Shown: positions 32,616-43,474, numbered from the stretch's first letter. The stretch is DNA of 64,000 nt from Crocodylus rhombifer (GCA_038503035.1 JAVSML010019019.1:25679-89678); one strand, 5' to 3'. The notes: generated by a model not told the origin, from the sequence alone. A program made the numbers and translations.

Positions 32616-32938
32616 GGTGTATAGGAAGGGAACATGGACAGGCCAGAGAAGAGAGGGAGAAGAAACCCCCAAAAAGTAGGCAGGAGCTTGGCTGGCAAAG
32701 GGTGCAACTTACCAAGGCTGGATAATGTGGGGGGACTACCTGTGGCAGGTAACTCCCAACAAATCCCACACAGTGTGCCTTGGGTAAAAGGCGAGCAGAA
32801 GGTGCCTGAAAACCTCCGCCTCCTGTATCTGAGTTGCCCGGTGCCTGAAGAAAGGCCAAGAGAAGAGCCCCAGATGGATGGGACACCTGGCAAGAATGAA
32901 GACACAGCTCGGTGAGTCTGGAGTTAAAGGGGGTGGTG

Positions 32939-33290
32939 TGTCACAGAGCACGCAGGTGCCCTGCTCCTTGGAGCAGGAGCAGCTAGGGAGGGAGCCCTAG
33001 CAGTGAGCGGGGAGCCCAGCTACTAGTTACCAGGGCAGCCACAGTAGTAATAAAGAGGCACAGGTGCTGGTTGCTGGGGCAACCACTTTGGGTCAGCTGA
33101 CCAGAAGCGGGCAGGGCCTGACCTATATCTGAAGGATGGAGAGAGAAGGTGTCAGCTGGATAAACACATTAGGACAGGCAGGAAGCAGAAAACAGCAGCT
33201 TAGGTGATGTTTAGTGGTTAGTTGGGTTTCTTTTTTAACCAAGAATTTTTCTAAAGCTCTCAGCACACACTCTCAGGCTGCCCTTTCAGC
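32939..33290 (+). repeat. LTR-like sequence (Ty3/gypsy type?), right limit uncertain
   Basis: TGTCACAGAGCACGCAGG starts at about 32939 directly after AGTTAAAGGGGGTGGTG, which looks like a polypurine tract. Inside, GTAATAAAGAGGCACAGG could supply a polyadenylation signal. No second LTR or CA end was fixed. A GGTGAGT splice-donor-like site lies at 32911-32917, just upstream. Confidence 0.4.
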
Positions 33291-33299
33291 TCCTGTGCT

Positions 33300-34146
33300 T
33301 AATGACTTGTACCCAGGGCTACTTCTCTCTCCAGTCCTCAGACGCCCTTGCTCAGAGTGTAAAGTATTCAGTACAGATAATTCACTCTCTAGATAAGCAT
33401 GGGAGTGAACACAGAAGAAGCAGTACTGTCTGGAAAGCCAAAATGTTGAAGTTTAACACTACACTGTCCCTTATGCAAGAGGGACATTAGGATACAGGAA
33501 ATCATCCCAAGTTTGCACTTGTATTTCCACTGAAAGGTAGGTGGGAGGCAGGGTAGGGTTATCCTCATGTGACAATGGAACAGTGAGAACAGGCATGGCT
33601 GGAGCATAGGGCACTATAGCAGTACCTGGCCATCCTAACAGCCCAGGGAGTAAGCCTACATGGTTCAGAGAAACACAGAGGCTGCTCTGTGCTGCAGCCT
33701 ATACCTGACCAAACCCAGGGCCAGGGAAGAAAGGTAGCAACTCTTACTCTGTCTATCAGGCATTTGCAATCTGAGCCCACTGTGTCAAATACAGTCGATC
33801 GCTGGTGCAGTTATACCAGACAACGATCTGGAGCACCTAAGGGCCTCAATGCCTCTTTAGTTCTGTAGATCTTATAAAATATATACTGATTTAGTGCTCC
33901 AAACATATATGCTAGTTTCATGTGGGTTGGTGTAGCTGCTTAGCCTACAAGCCGTGAAGCCATAAATAACTTCAGGTAGATTATTGCAAGTAAGTGTCAT
34001 CAACCATCCAATTCCTGATCTATATGTAGTGTCCCTTCTTGTAAGAGATGGTAATGCTCCATTTCTATCCATGCTGAAGTTTCTCTGGGTTAGTGTTTGG
34101 CTTATTGCACTCAAAACGCCCACTTTCACAAAAGTGACCCCTAAAT
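33300..34146. other. No gene recognised
   Basis: Bases 33790-34146 may be an old DNA element, but ends could not be defined. No coding evidence was found. Confidence 0.35.
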
Positions 34147-34333
34147 CAGGAATTGGTAATGTTTTTGGGCAGAGTGCCAAAAACTCCTGCAAACTTGACT
34201 TGTAAGATGTTGGCCTATAGATGGCAGGGGAGCTCTGGCCCCTTCACCACTGTCTACCCCAAGACACTCATGCCAAGCAAAAAGCCTTCATGTGCCACAG
34301 TCTGGCACACGTGCCCAGGGTTACCTACCCCTG
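34147..34333. mobile_element. Non-autonomous hAT element (187 bp)
   Basis: The left end CAGGAATTGGTAATG pairs with the right end GGTTACCTACCCCTG. The flanking 8-mers CCCTAAAT (34139-34146) and CCCTATGT (34334-34341) match at six of eight. It contains CTGGCACACGTGCCCAG, itself nearly palindromic. Confidence 0.75.
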
Positions 34334-34441
34334 CCCTATGTCTTTTTTACAATAGCATGGCAACTATTGATAGTAATACTAGTGGTGTAGTTTCAGGGAA
34401 GATCCCAGGGCATGTTTCTTTTCTAAATTAACAAACAAAGG

Positions 34442-34632
34442 CCAGGTACAGACATTACACATAAACTGGTATAAGTGATCAGAAACACCACTCAACCTGT
34501 AACAGAACAGAAGTTCAGTGCACATAGACTAGTTTAAAAATGACAGAATGCAATTTAAGAAAGACCTAAATGGATATAGTATTGGATTTAATCGGTTTAA
34601 GTTAAACCAGTCCATAGAACTTCTGTACCAGA
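34442..34632. mobile_element. Small inverted-repeat element (about 190 bp)
   Basis: The left end CCAGGTACAGACATTA and the reverse complement of the right end TCTGGTACAGAAGTTC form an imperfect inverted repeat. The interior is AT-rich, with AACTGG / CCAGTT and TTTAAGTTAAACC words. Confidence 0.55.
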
Positions 34633-34721
34633 TCCCCTCCTGACTCAACTTAAGTCATTGTCCTCTGGCATCCTAGGCTGCTTTGTGGGCTCCATCCCAC
34701 CAGCCCCACCTCTCAGGGAGG

Positions 34722-34960
34722 CAGAGCTGTCCCTAGGGTATGGCGAATCGGGGTGACCTCCCCAGGCCCTGCCCTTTGGGGGGGCCCCATGGAGCTGGGT
34801 GGACTGGCCACAGCCCCTTCCACGGGGCCTGCCTGGAGTTGGCGGCTCAGCCCCACACCACGGAAAAGCATGGAGACCCTCCCCTTTGCGGGGGTACCAT
34901 GGCCTTGTGGGGCCCCACATGGGATGATTTGCCCTGGGCCCTGCACCACCCTAGGGTTGG
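34722..34960. repeat. GC-rich fold-back element, CAGAGCTGTCC-start family
   Basis: It begins CAGAGCTGTCCCTAGGG. CCTAGGGTATGGCGAATCGG and GGGGGGGCCCCATG on the left are inverted on the right as CATGGCC...GGGGCCCC and CACCCTAGGG (34898-34955). The start resembles those at 11405 and 36206. Confidence 0.5.
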
Positions 34961-36205
34961 CTATGCAGGGAGGCATACTGGACCTCAGCTCAGACTCACT
35001 GCTCCTGCCATGTGCCCAGAGGGTCCCACCCCTGAGCTCTCTAGCTGTCAGCTGCAGGCAGAGCAGAGGTGGGGGGATCAGGGCTCATAAGCTGTTGTGG
35101 GGAGGCAGTGCCAGCGGTGCACCCTGCATTTCCAGCCTGGCTTGGCAGAGCACAGAGTGTCCCTCCCCTGTCCTGCATCCATCTGAGCCCTGGGATCATG
35201 TGCTGAAGCAGCTCTGGTAAGGGCTTGGAGGATTTCCATCCATCCTTCCCCCCACCCCCACCCCAGGATCCAGCGCTGAGTTTCTGACTGAAGCTGCTCC
35301 CCCTGCAGTGGCGGGGCTTCAGTCCTAGGGAGCTGCATGACAGATGACAGGGCAGCAGGGGGGAGGTTTATGCCCAGCAGCCAATCAGGGGTGGCCCACT
35401 GCTCAGCTGCAGCCTCCAGCATGCTGGGAAGCATGCAGGAGCACCCCCAAGCTGCTGGCATCAGCCAGTACAGGCAGCTTTTGTGCTGTCTCACCACCCA
35501 CAAAGGGGAACTTACGTTTTCTTCACTCCCAAACTAATGTAGTCCACTTAGAGAAAATCACGTAAGTTCAAATCTGCCTCAAGCCTTTCAAATATCTGTA
35601 CCTAGCCAAAGTGGTCACCCTGCTGTACCACACTCAATGCACAGGCATTCTTGTTGAAGTTGTATACAATCACTTGTTTTGTAACTTTAAAATGAATCAT
35701 ACAATGTGCATGAATCTGCAAATCTTTCACTGCAATTTTGCTGCTGGTGGTGAGTAAGGATCTGTTTTCACCTGGAATGTCTGCAGGAAAATGGAAGCAA
35801 GCAGCTCTGGTGGTTCACTGCAGCCTGTTTTGTGACCCAGTTCTGCCTGAATTCTGCCAAAGTTTCTGATTCATTCTTCAGTCTAGTTTTTGGCCCTCCA
35901 GGGCCCCGGGTCTGAGCTGCAATGCCTATTGCTTCTCATTTTTCTTAGAAAGGGATCACCAGTTATGCAGAATGCTTTCAGCAAGGCAGGGAAGAAAGCT
36001 TGAGGGCTTTAAAGTAGGGCTCACAAAATATTTTTCTCTGTTCACAGTAAATTGGGGTTTTGACTAATTCTTTTTTTGAAAAAAATATACATGGAAAACG
36101 TGCCTTTTGGTGAAAAAACAAAGAGCCAAGTCCCCAAAATTCAGTTTTTGGTAGAAAATGGAAAAAATTAGATTTGGAAAGGCCAATGCAGGGCCACATT
36201 GGAGC
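34961..36205. other. No gene recognised
   Basis: GC-rich to about 35500, then AT-rich. The open frames in the GC-rich part overlap in many frames on both strands, the sign of base composition rather than coding. Confidence 0.4.
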
Positions 36206-36446
36206 CAGAGCTAGCCTTAAGGGTAGGTGATGCCCAGGGCACCATGGAGAGGTTGTCAGGGGGGCACCGGGGAGGTGCCACACACACACAGCCATGTTCT
36301 ACCCCCCTCCCAACCCCACCTCTAGCTGCTGCTTAGGAGGAACCGGGCCAGGCAGTGCAGGTGGCTGCACTACACAACTGTGCCAGAGAGTCACGATCAC
36401 TTCTAGCTTCAGCAGCAGCTCCACATAAGCACTTGGGCCACAGTGG

Positions 36447-37033
36447 TGTTAGAAATGGAATATTGTTAGAAATGGACTATTGTTAGAAATGCACAGCTTG
36501 CATCTTGCACCCGATAAGAAAGAAACACTGCCAAGGACTTTTTTTTCCTTTCCTAGCCTTGCCACAGCTTTTCTTATGCTAAATCGCAGACTCTCCCCCA
36601 GCTTCTCCCTAGCCTTTCTCATACAGATTACAGAAGCTGGAATTCAACTGACTGTGTCCTTGAAAAGGGGGGTGGGTTGAACTCTTGGTGACCTATTGTA
36701 GTCTCTAAGCATGCTTAACTAGCTGATGCATATTTACCTCTCCGCCCTGCATACTTAAGTAGTTAATTATACTATACATGCGATGTATGTAGTGATGTAA
36801 CCACATGTATGCTTGTATGAAATGGAAGTGAGCTGTAAGAGTTCCTGTTTCTGCACACGTGCCCAGGAGGGAGGAGATAAATACAGCCTGCAAAATTCCT
36901 TTGTCGGTTTGGAGTAATCTGAGTTCTTGACTCTGCTCTGACCCTATTTGCAAATACACCTTTTGTGCCATCTAATGAGTGTGTGTCTGTGATTTTTGTG
37001 GCCTCCAGAGAAATGAACCGCTTTTAAGCATCA
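36447..37033 (+). repeat. ERV 5' LTR (587 bp)
   Basis: It begins TGTTAGAAATGG and ends GCATCA (TG...CA). The left edge is a 17-bp unit TGTTAGAAATGGAATAT repeated about 2.6 times. A TATA-like ATAAATA sits at about 36878, after CACACGTGCCCAGG. No canonical AATAAA is seen downstream. Confidence 0.95.
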
Positions 37034-37036
37034 ATC

Positions 37037-37054
37037 TGGCACCCCAGATGGGAC
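37037..37054 (+). promoter_or_regulatory. ERV primer-binding site, tRNA-Arg(CCU)
   Basis: TGGCACCCCAGATGGGAC lies 3 bases after the LTR. Its reverse complement GTCCCATCTGGGGTGCCA equals the 3' end of vertebrate tRNA-Arg(CCU) with its CCA, as I recall it, over all 18 bases. Reverse transcription would be primed here. Confidence 0.85.
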
Positions 37055-37428
37055 CTCTCTGGATCACCTCGGGGCCCAGTGACAAGATCGTCTCTGCCAC
37101 CACGGGGAGTGCGCACTGAGCCGCCTTTTTGGGCTCACCCAGGGGGTTTGAGATGTGAGTTGGGGTATCCGAGAGATTAAAGGCTCCTGTGCAAAATTTT
37201 TGGTTTCTGAGGACGCCAGACACACATTCCGGCATTCCGATCGAGATCTCTGGGGTATCTGAGTGAGTATACGAATTCCCTTGCCCAATTTGGTCTGGAT
37301 CCGGGAACAAAAGACGTGTTCGATTTGGTTTAATACTGGGGAATTTTTGGCCTGGTATATGCGAACAGTCTGTAACTAGGATCTTTTGGTATTTGGTGTG
37401 CGTTGGGCGCACTTTTGTGGGCATTAAT

Positions 37429-38803
37429 ATGGGTGCGGGTCGCTCCAGTGTAGAAAACTCGGATACACCTTTAAGTTATATATTACAAAACTTCAGTAAA
37501 TTTGCAAAGCAGGCAGATTATGGAGTGAAGATGAAAAAGGGTGATTTAATTAAGTTTTGTCAACTCGAGTGGCCAACATTCGGGGTCCACTGGACCCCGA
37601 AAGGATCCTTTGTAGTAAAAGAAGTGATAGCTATCCATGAAATAGTTATGCAGAATGGATATTGGAATCAATTTCCTTATATCGATTGTTGGTTGTGGGT
37701 GGTTCAAAATCAGCCACCTTGGATTAAGAAATGCTTAGTAAAGTCTCATGTGATGGTTGTTAAAGGAAAGACTCGAGGAGGACCGCCTGTACTCCCTGAG
37801 TCTAATGAGGGGGGGAATTCTGAATTGGCTGAGTATCGGACCCGCTCTCCGGTCACCCTGTCAGGTAGTGAGGATGAATCAGACACCTCCTTGGGATCCA
37901 GTCCCTCTGCACCACCGCTCCCTCCCTCAGGGAAACCATCACCGGCGTATCAAAGCATACCTAATGATTCAGAGCGTGAGCCTCAGCCAAGTGCCCCATC
38001 TGAATCAGGGAATAAGGGCTATTATTTGCGCAAGACTGTAGAATCACAGCCGGTGCTGAATTGCCCGATGCAAGAGGTTATCGGAGGAGAGGAGATTAGT
38101 GTTGGGGACGGCAGAGCGCATTGCAGCAGCCAGGGTAGAAGCGGAGGGAGCTGCTGGTCGTACCTTGCGTGATACCTGCCCTGTTGAGGAACTGAGATGG
38201 GATAATCATACTGCAGAAGGAAGAGAGCTGAGTGCACGGTATCTGGGGATTATAGTGGAAGCAATGGGGAAGGCAGTGCCTCGGGTTACTAATCTGTCTA
38301 AATTGTATGAAGTGAGACAGGGAAGAGAAGAGGATCCCTCAGCTTTCCTCAGGAGGCTGTATGAGGCGTTCCGCAGGTTTTCGGACCTAGATCCAGAAGC
38401 CCCAGATAATCAACGCATGGTAAATCTTATGTTTATTGGTCAATCTGCTGCTGATATTCGTAAGAAGTTACAGAAAACTGAGGGAGGTCCTGGGAAACCG
38501 ATTTCAGAGCTGGTGGAAATTGCATATAAGGTATATGGGAATCGTGAGCATATGCAGGAGGGCAAGGAGGATAAAAAGGCTCAGCGACAGATGGCAGCGC
38601 TGGCAGCTGCTATAACTGGAGGTAACCCTGGAAAGGCTGGGATGCAGAAAGGGAAAGGAGAAAGAGTGGGAGCAGACGTTTGTGCTTACTGCAGGGAGAA
38701 AGGACACTGGAAGAGGGAATGCCCAAAGTTAAAGGAGAAGAGAGAGGGTGAACCAAGAGGTCACCTCACGCGGGCAGAGGAAAAGGGTGAGGACACAGAA
38801 TGA
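37429..38803 (+). pseudogene. gag: ERV gag (matrix, p12-like, capsid, nucleocapsid), frameshifted
   Basis: The start chosen is ATG 37429, giving M-G-A-G-R-S-S with Gly2 for myristoylation; an upstream in-frame ATG (37393) would add 12 residues. The matrix has the gammaretroviral outline (T-P-L-S-Y-I-L early, then E-W-P-T-F-G-V-x-W). A Pro/Ser-rich p12-like stretch holds two PSAP late-domain motifs (37903-37914, 37987-37998). Near 38095-38110 the frame shifts by one and the next frame enters already in the second part of capsid, so most of the N-terminal capsid domain appears deleted. The major homology region lies at about 38330-38400 (S-A-F-L-R-R-L-Y-E-A-F). One CCHC knuckle (38681-38722) follows. 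Gag would assemble particles at the plasma membrane; this one could not. It ends at TGA 38801. Confidence 0.9.
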
Positions 38804-41800
38804 AGGGGACGGGGATCTAAGACCACTACCCTTTGGGTTGGAGCCTGAGAAGATCCCATGGTAACCATTAGGGTTGGTGGCAAAAACTTTGAAGCCTTGG
38901 TGGATACTGGGGCTACATTTTCAATGATTCCAGAAAACACCCCCTGTGCAGGAACTAGTGAACAGTATGTACTTGTGGAAGGGATTGAGGGAATGCAATC
39001 CCGACTCCCTGTTTGTAAGCCACTTCTCACCAAAGTGGGGGACCATTTGCTTGAGCACTCCTTTGTATATTCTCCAAGTTGCCCGGTTGCACTACTTGGG
39101 CAGGACCTACTCACAAAATTGCAAGCTGAGATATTTTTCAGAGACGACCAGATGGTGGTCCAGCTACCTGTCAAGCAGAGCTCGAACTATCAGATGGCTC
39201 TCCTGGAGGACCAACGCCCTGTAGTAAGTTCTGAAGATCACATGACTGGAGTAGACCCTTCGGTATGGGCTGATGGAACCCCTGCACGAGCTAAGTCGGT
39301 TTCCCCGGTAAGGATCATACTCAAGGATGGGGAGGGGCCTGTTCGGGTAAAGCAGTATCCACTCAGCCGAGTGGCTAGAGCTGGACTCAAGCCGTTAATA
39401 GAAAAATACAAGAGGTGCGTATGGCTAGTGGAAGGGTCCTCACCATATAATACCCCCATTCTTGGAGTGCCGAAGGGAGATGAGGTCTCATACAGACTGG
39501 TCCAAGACCTGCGAGCAGTAAATAAGAAGGTCCTTTCAGACCACCCTGTAGTCCCAAACCCACACACAATTTTGACACAAGTTCTGGGGGAAGCTGAAAT
39601 ATTTTCAGTGCTAGATTTGAAAGATGCTTTCTTCTCCATTCCCCTTCACCGAGAGAGTCAAAAATTGTTTGCTTTTGAATGGGAGGATCCAGATACTTTC
39701 CATAAAGCCCAACTCAAGTGGACAGTTCTTCCACAAAGATTCATAGCAGCCCCCCATATTTTCAGACTTGCCCTTCAGAAGGACTTGGAGGAGTGGAAGG
39801 GATCACACCCCACAGTGACTCTCCTCCAGTATGTGGATGACCTGCTAGTCGCAAGCCAAAATTTGCAGCTCTGCGAGGAAGCCACCAGGTCACTGCTAAA
39901 CACCCTAGGGGGAAAAGGATATAAAGTCTCTAGAGAGAAAGCCCAAATATGTCAGCCTCAAATTACATTTTTGGGATATAAGCTCTCAAAAGGAGTCAGA
40001 GCCCTGAGTGCAGACCGCATACAGGCAATCCAAGGTCTAACCTCACCTAAGTCACCCAAGGAGCTGCGGGCATTCCTAGGGCTAACTGGGTTCTGTCGAC
40101 TATGGATACCAGATTACGGTGGGAAGGCTAGACCACTGTATGACTCCCTGACTAAGGAGAGTCTCACTGAATGGAAATGGAATAAAGAAATGCAGCATGC
40201 CTTTGATCTGCTTAAGGCAGCATTAACCCAGCCCCCTGCCCTGGCCATCCCAAATAGTAAAAAGCCATATCGACTGTATGTTCATGAGAATCGAGGGGTC
40301 GCATCAGGGGTGCTGACACAGCCATCAGGCCCAACCTGGAGACCCGTGGGATATTACTCAAAGGTTCTAGATCCAGTTGCACTCGGGTGGCCAGCCTGTC
40401 TTCGGGCTGTGGCAGCCACAGTAGTGGTTGTTGAAGAAGCCCAGAAGATAGTCATGGGTGCAGATATGGAAATACACACCCCACATGGAGTTCCCCAGAT
40501 TCTAGGGACTGAGGGAGGAAAGCTTCTCAACCCCTCCAGACAATCATGGTATGAGATATTTTTGCTCTCTAATCCAGGACTGACTTTCAAACATACCACA
40601 CAGCCTTGGACCCTGCAACCTTGCTGCCAGAGCCAGGGAAACCGACGCATGACTGCCTTGAGGTCCTGAATCAAACCACACAGGTGCGGCCTGATCTTGC
40701 TGAGGACCCAATTGAAGACCCAGATGCTGAATACTTCGTAGACGGCTCCAGCTCTGTCATCGATGGAAAAAAACGAACAGGATGTGCAGTGGTAACCTTG
40801 GATAAGGTAGTATGGAGGGAGTCATTGCCGAGCTCATGGTCGGCACAGGCCGCGGAACTCACTGCGCTCACCCAAGCATTACAGCTGGGGACAGGCCAGC
40901 GGGTTAATGTATACACTGATTCTCGCTATGCTTTTTCTACGGTCCATGCGCACGGACTATTGTGGAAAGAAAGGGGTTTCTAGGGCTTCTGGGAATAAAA
41001 TTGCTAACGGCCCTCAGATTATCAAGTTACTAGAGGCACTCCACCAGCCTAAAGAGGTAGCAGTTATTCATGTGCAGGCCCATGGGAAGGCTGCTGAGGA
41101 AAAGCATAAGCTTGGAAACAAAAAGGCTGATGCGGCAGCAAAGGAAGCCGCATTTATTGGTGGAGAAGCGGAGGAAGTGTCCAGGCAGGTCTTGTCCCAT
41201 GCCATATGGCCATACGTCCGGGATTTAGTCCCACAGTATTCCCCTGAAGAAGATAAATTTGCACAGAAGGCTTGTGCAGAAAAGAACTCCCAGGGGTGGT
41301 GGATAGTACCAGGAGGAAAGGTCATGATACCCAGGCCATTGCTTCGGGAAGTGCTGCATCAGCTTCATGCAAGAACCCATATGGGAGGCTTGGCTATGGG
41401 TGATCTAGTGATCCGCCAAGCAGTAGCCCCAGGGCTATATGTAGAAGCTCAGCGTATTGCTACCAGGTGCATCACATGCCAGAAAGTAAACCCTCGAAGG
41501 AAACCCCCTGTGCCAATGGGAGGTAGACCCTGGGCAGCATACCCTGGACAAGCATGGCAGATTGATTTTGCCGAGCTCGCACGGTCCGGACATCATGGGT
41601 TTTTACTTGTCATGGTAGACCAACTCTCTGGTTGGGTCGAGGCATGGCCCACCAGGACTGCCACTGCGGCTACAGCAGTGAAGTATTTGTTGCAGGAGAT
41701 CATTCCCCGGTATTCTCTGCCTGAATCCATCGAGTCGGATCAAGGACAACACTTTGTGGGAAAGGTAGTTCAAGAAGTCACACAAGCTCTCAAGATCACT

Positions 41801-42481
41801 TGGAAACTACACACACCATGGAGACCACAGAGTTCAGGACAAGTGGAACGCATGAATAGGACCTTAAAGACTCTACTCACCAAAATCTGTATTGAAGCAT
41901 GCCTTAAGTGGCCTCAAGCATTGCCGCTAGCTCTTACTTGCATTCGAAACACTCCCTGACGGGGCATTAAATTAACCCCATATGAAATTATGTTTGGCAG
42001 GCCCCCTCGAGTCTTACCCCCTGGGATGCGAGAAAATGTAACTTTTGAATTAGGTAATAGTGAGCTTCATATGTACGTTATTGCTTTGCAGTCTGTCTTG
42101 TCTTCTCTTCACAGGTATGCAGCCTCCTTTCAGCGTCTGCCTTTAGATGTACCGGTACATGACTTCTACCCGGGAGACTGGGTCTTGGTGCAGCGGTGGA
42201 AAAAGGAACCTTTGACTGAGAGGTGGAGTGGGCCTTTCCAGGTACTTCTAACAACCCACACCACTGTAAAGATTGCTGGCCATGACCGTTGGATACACCA
42301 TACCCGTGTGAAACGACATCCACGAGTGTCAGAGGACACCAACTCCCAGGACGAACTCACTCCGGAAGCTGAGTCGTCCTTGGAACAAGAAGCCAGCAAG
42401 TGGAGCTGTGAACCTACTGGTGATCTCCAAGTGCACCTGAGACTGCTTAATCAAAGTTCAGAAAATTACACAAGAAAGTAA
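38804..42481 (+). pseudogene. pol: ERV pro-pol (protease, RT, RNase H, integrase), broken
   Basis: It is in the gag frame after the gag TGA, with a second in-frame TGA at 38846. Protease: L-V-D-T-G-A (Asp codon 38903). RT: V-Q-D-L-R-A-V-N, D-L-K-D-A-F-F, and catalytic Y-V-D-D at 39830-39841; the usual L-P-Q-G is L-P-Q-R (39728-39739). A frameshift near 40603 leads into RNase H (D-G-S-S, A-E-L-T-A-L, T-D-S-R-Y-A-F), and a second near 40980 restores the frame (N-K-K-A-D-A). Integrase: H-H-C-C finger (about 41355-41490), D-D-E core (I-D-F, S-D-Q-G, Q-V-E-R), a stop at 41957-41959, then a C-terminal W-S-G-P-F-Q-V block of GPY/F type. Apart from the breaks, catalytic residues are present. The polyprotein ends at 42481. 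Confidence 0.93.
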
Positions 42482-42525
42482 AAAGAAAAAGTTTAGGCTG
42501 TATTTGATCTCAAGAAAGGGAGAAT

Positions 42526-42870
42526 ATGGTGGGAATCTTAATATGCCTTGCTGTTATCTATGTAGTAAGAGAAGCAGGATTGAGCAGCCCTAGCCGCCAG
42601 CCTATATCCCCGCTTCCCCCAATTGCTCCCCCAGGGACAAATTTGTATGTTGACATGATGGAAAGAATTGCAGGTACCTTCAGTCTCACCAACTGCTGGG
42701 CCTGTGGGGGACTCCGAGAGGCCAGAGAACAGTGGCCTTGGAGGGCTTTTCCTTTGGCCCCAAAATGGTTGGTAAGTGATAAGGCGGATGTTAAGAGTAC
42801 TGGTCAAGAATGGGATGAGAACCGCAGCTGGGATCTTTCCCAAGTGGCATTAGGAGAGTACTGTCACTAG
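42526..42870 (+). pseudogene. env: ERV env N-terminal fragment (signal peptide and start of SU)
   Basis: A 114-codon frame opens 44 bases after pol. It has a hydrophobic leader (I-L-I-C-L-A-V-I-Y-V-V) as a signal peptide, a Pro-rich stretch, then N-C-W-A-C-G-G with the C-x-x-C at 42694-42705. Gamma-type SU proteins carry a C-W-x-C motif that exchanges disulphides with TM, and this fits. The frame stops with TAG at 42868. Fusion peptide, immunosuppressive-domain region and membrane anchor are not present in the visible sequence. Full env is usually 500-650 residues, so over 80% is missing, by deletion or inside the adjacent gap. Confidence 0.75.
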
Positions 42871-42965
42871 ATTGATAACCACCACAGTTGAAGGGATGCA
42901 AGTTGCAGCAGTCCCCCTCAAAGCGCAGACTGTAGCAAAAGTCATGGTACTCAGAAAAATTCCTC

Positions 42966-43365
42966 NNNNNNNNNNNNNNNNNNNNNNNNNNNNNNNNNNN
43001 NNNNNNNNNNNNNNNNNNNNNNNNNNNNNNNNNNNNNNNNNNNNNNNNNNNNNNNNNNNNNNNNNNNNNNNNNNNNNNNNNNNNNNNNNNNNNNNNNNNN
43101 NNNNNNNNNNNNNNNNNNNNNNNNNNNNNNNNNNNNNNNNNNNNNNNNNNNNNNNNNNNNNNNNNNNNNNNNNNNNNNNNNNNNNNNNNNNNNNNNNNNN
43201 NNNNNNNNNNNNNNNNNNNNNNNNNNNNNNNNNNNNNNNNNNNNNNNNNNNNNNNNNNNNNNNNNNNNNNNNNNNNNNNNNNNNNNNNNNNNNNNNNNNN
43301 NNNNNNNNNNNNNNNNNNNNNNNNNNNNNNNNNNNNNNNNNNNNNNNNNNNNNNNNNNNNNNNNN
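42966..43365. other. Assembly gap, 400 N
   Basis: Exactly 400 N. The 47 bases to the left (42919-42965) and to the right (43366-43412) are identical, so the gap size is a placeholder and the contigs may overlap rather than be separated. Confidence 0.98.
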
Positions 43366-43474
43366 CAAAGCGCAGACTGTAGCAAAAGTCATGGTACTCA
43401 GAAAAATTCCTCGTAATTATCTTGATCTGCCTAAATGAAAATGGGGAGCAGAAAGCATCTTGAGGCGGGAATAT

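Noticed and set aside
34753..35503. Several long open frames on both strands in GC-rich DNA
   Set aside because: They overlap in many frames at once, are Pro/Gly/Ser-rich and show no domain. This reflects low stop-codon frequency in GC-rich sequence.
37393..37428. Upstream in-frame ATG as an alternative gag start (12 extra residues)
   Set aside because: The internal M-G-A-G start has the myristoylation Gly expected of matrix proteins, so the upstream ATG is less likely.
42850..43438. Long frames crossing the N run
   Set aside because: They are produced only by unknown bases being read as open.
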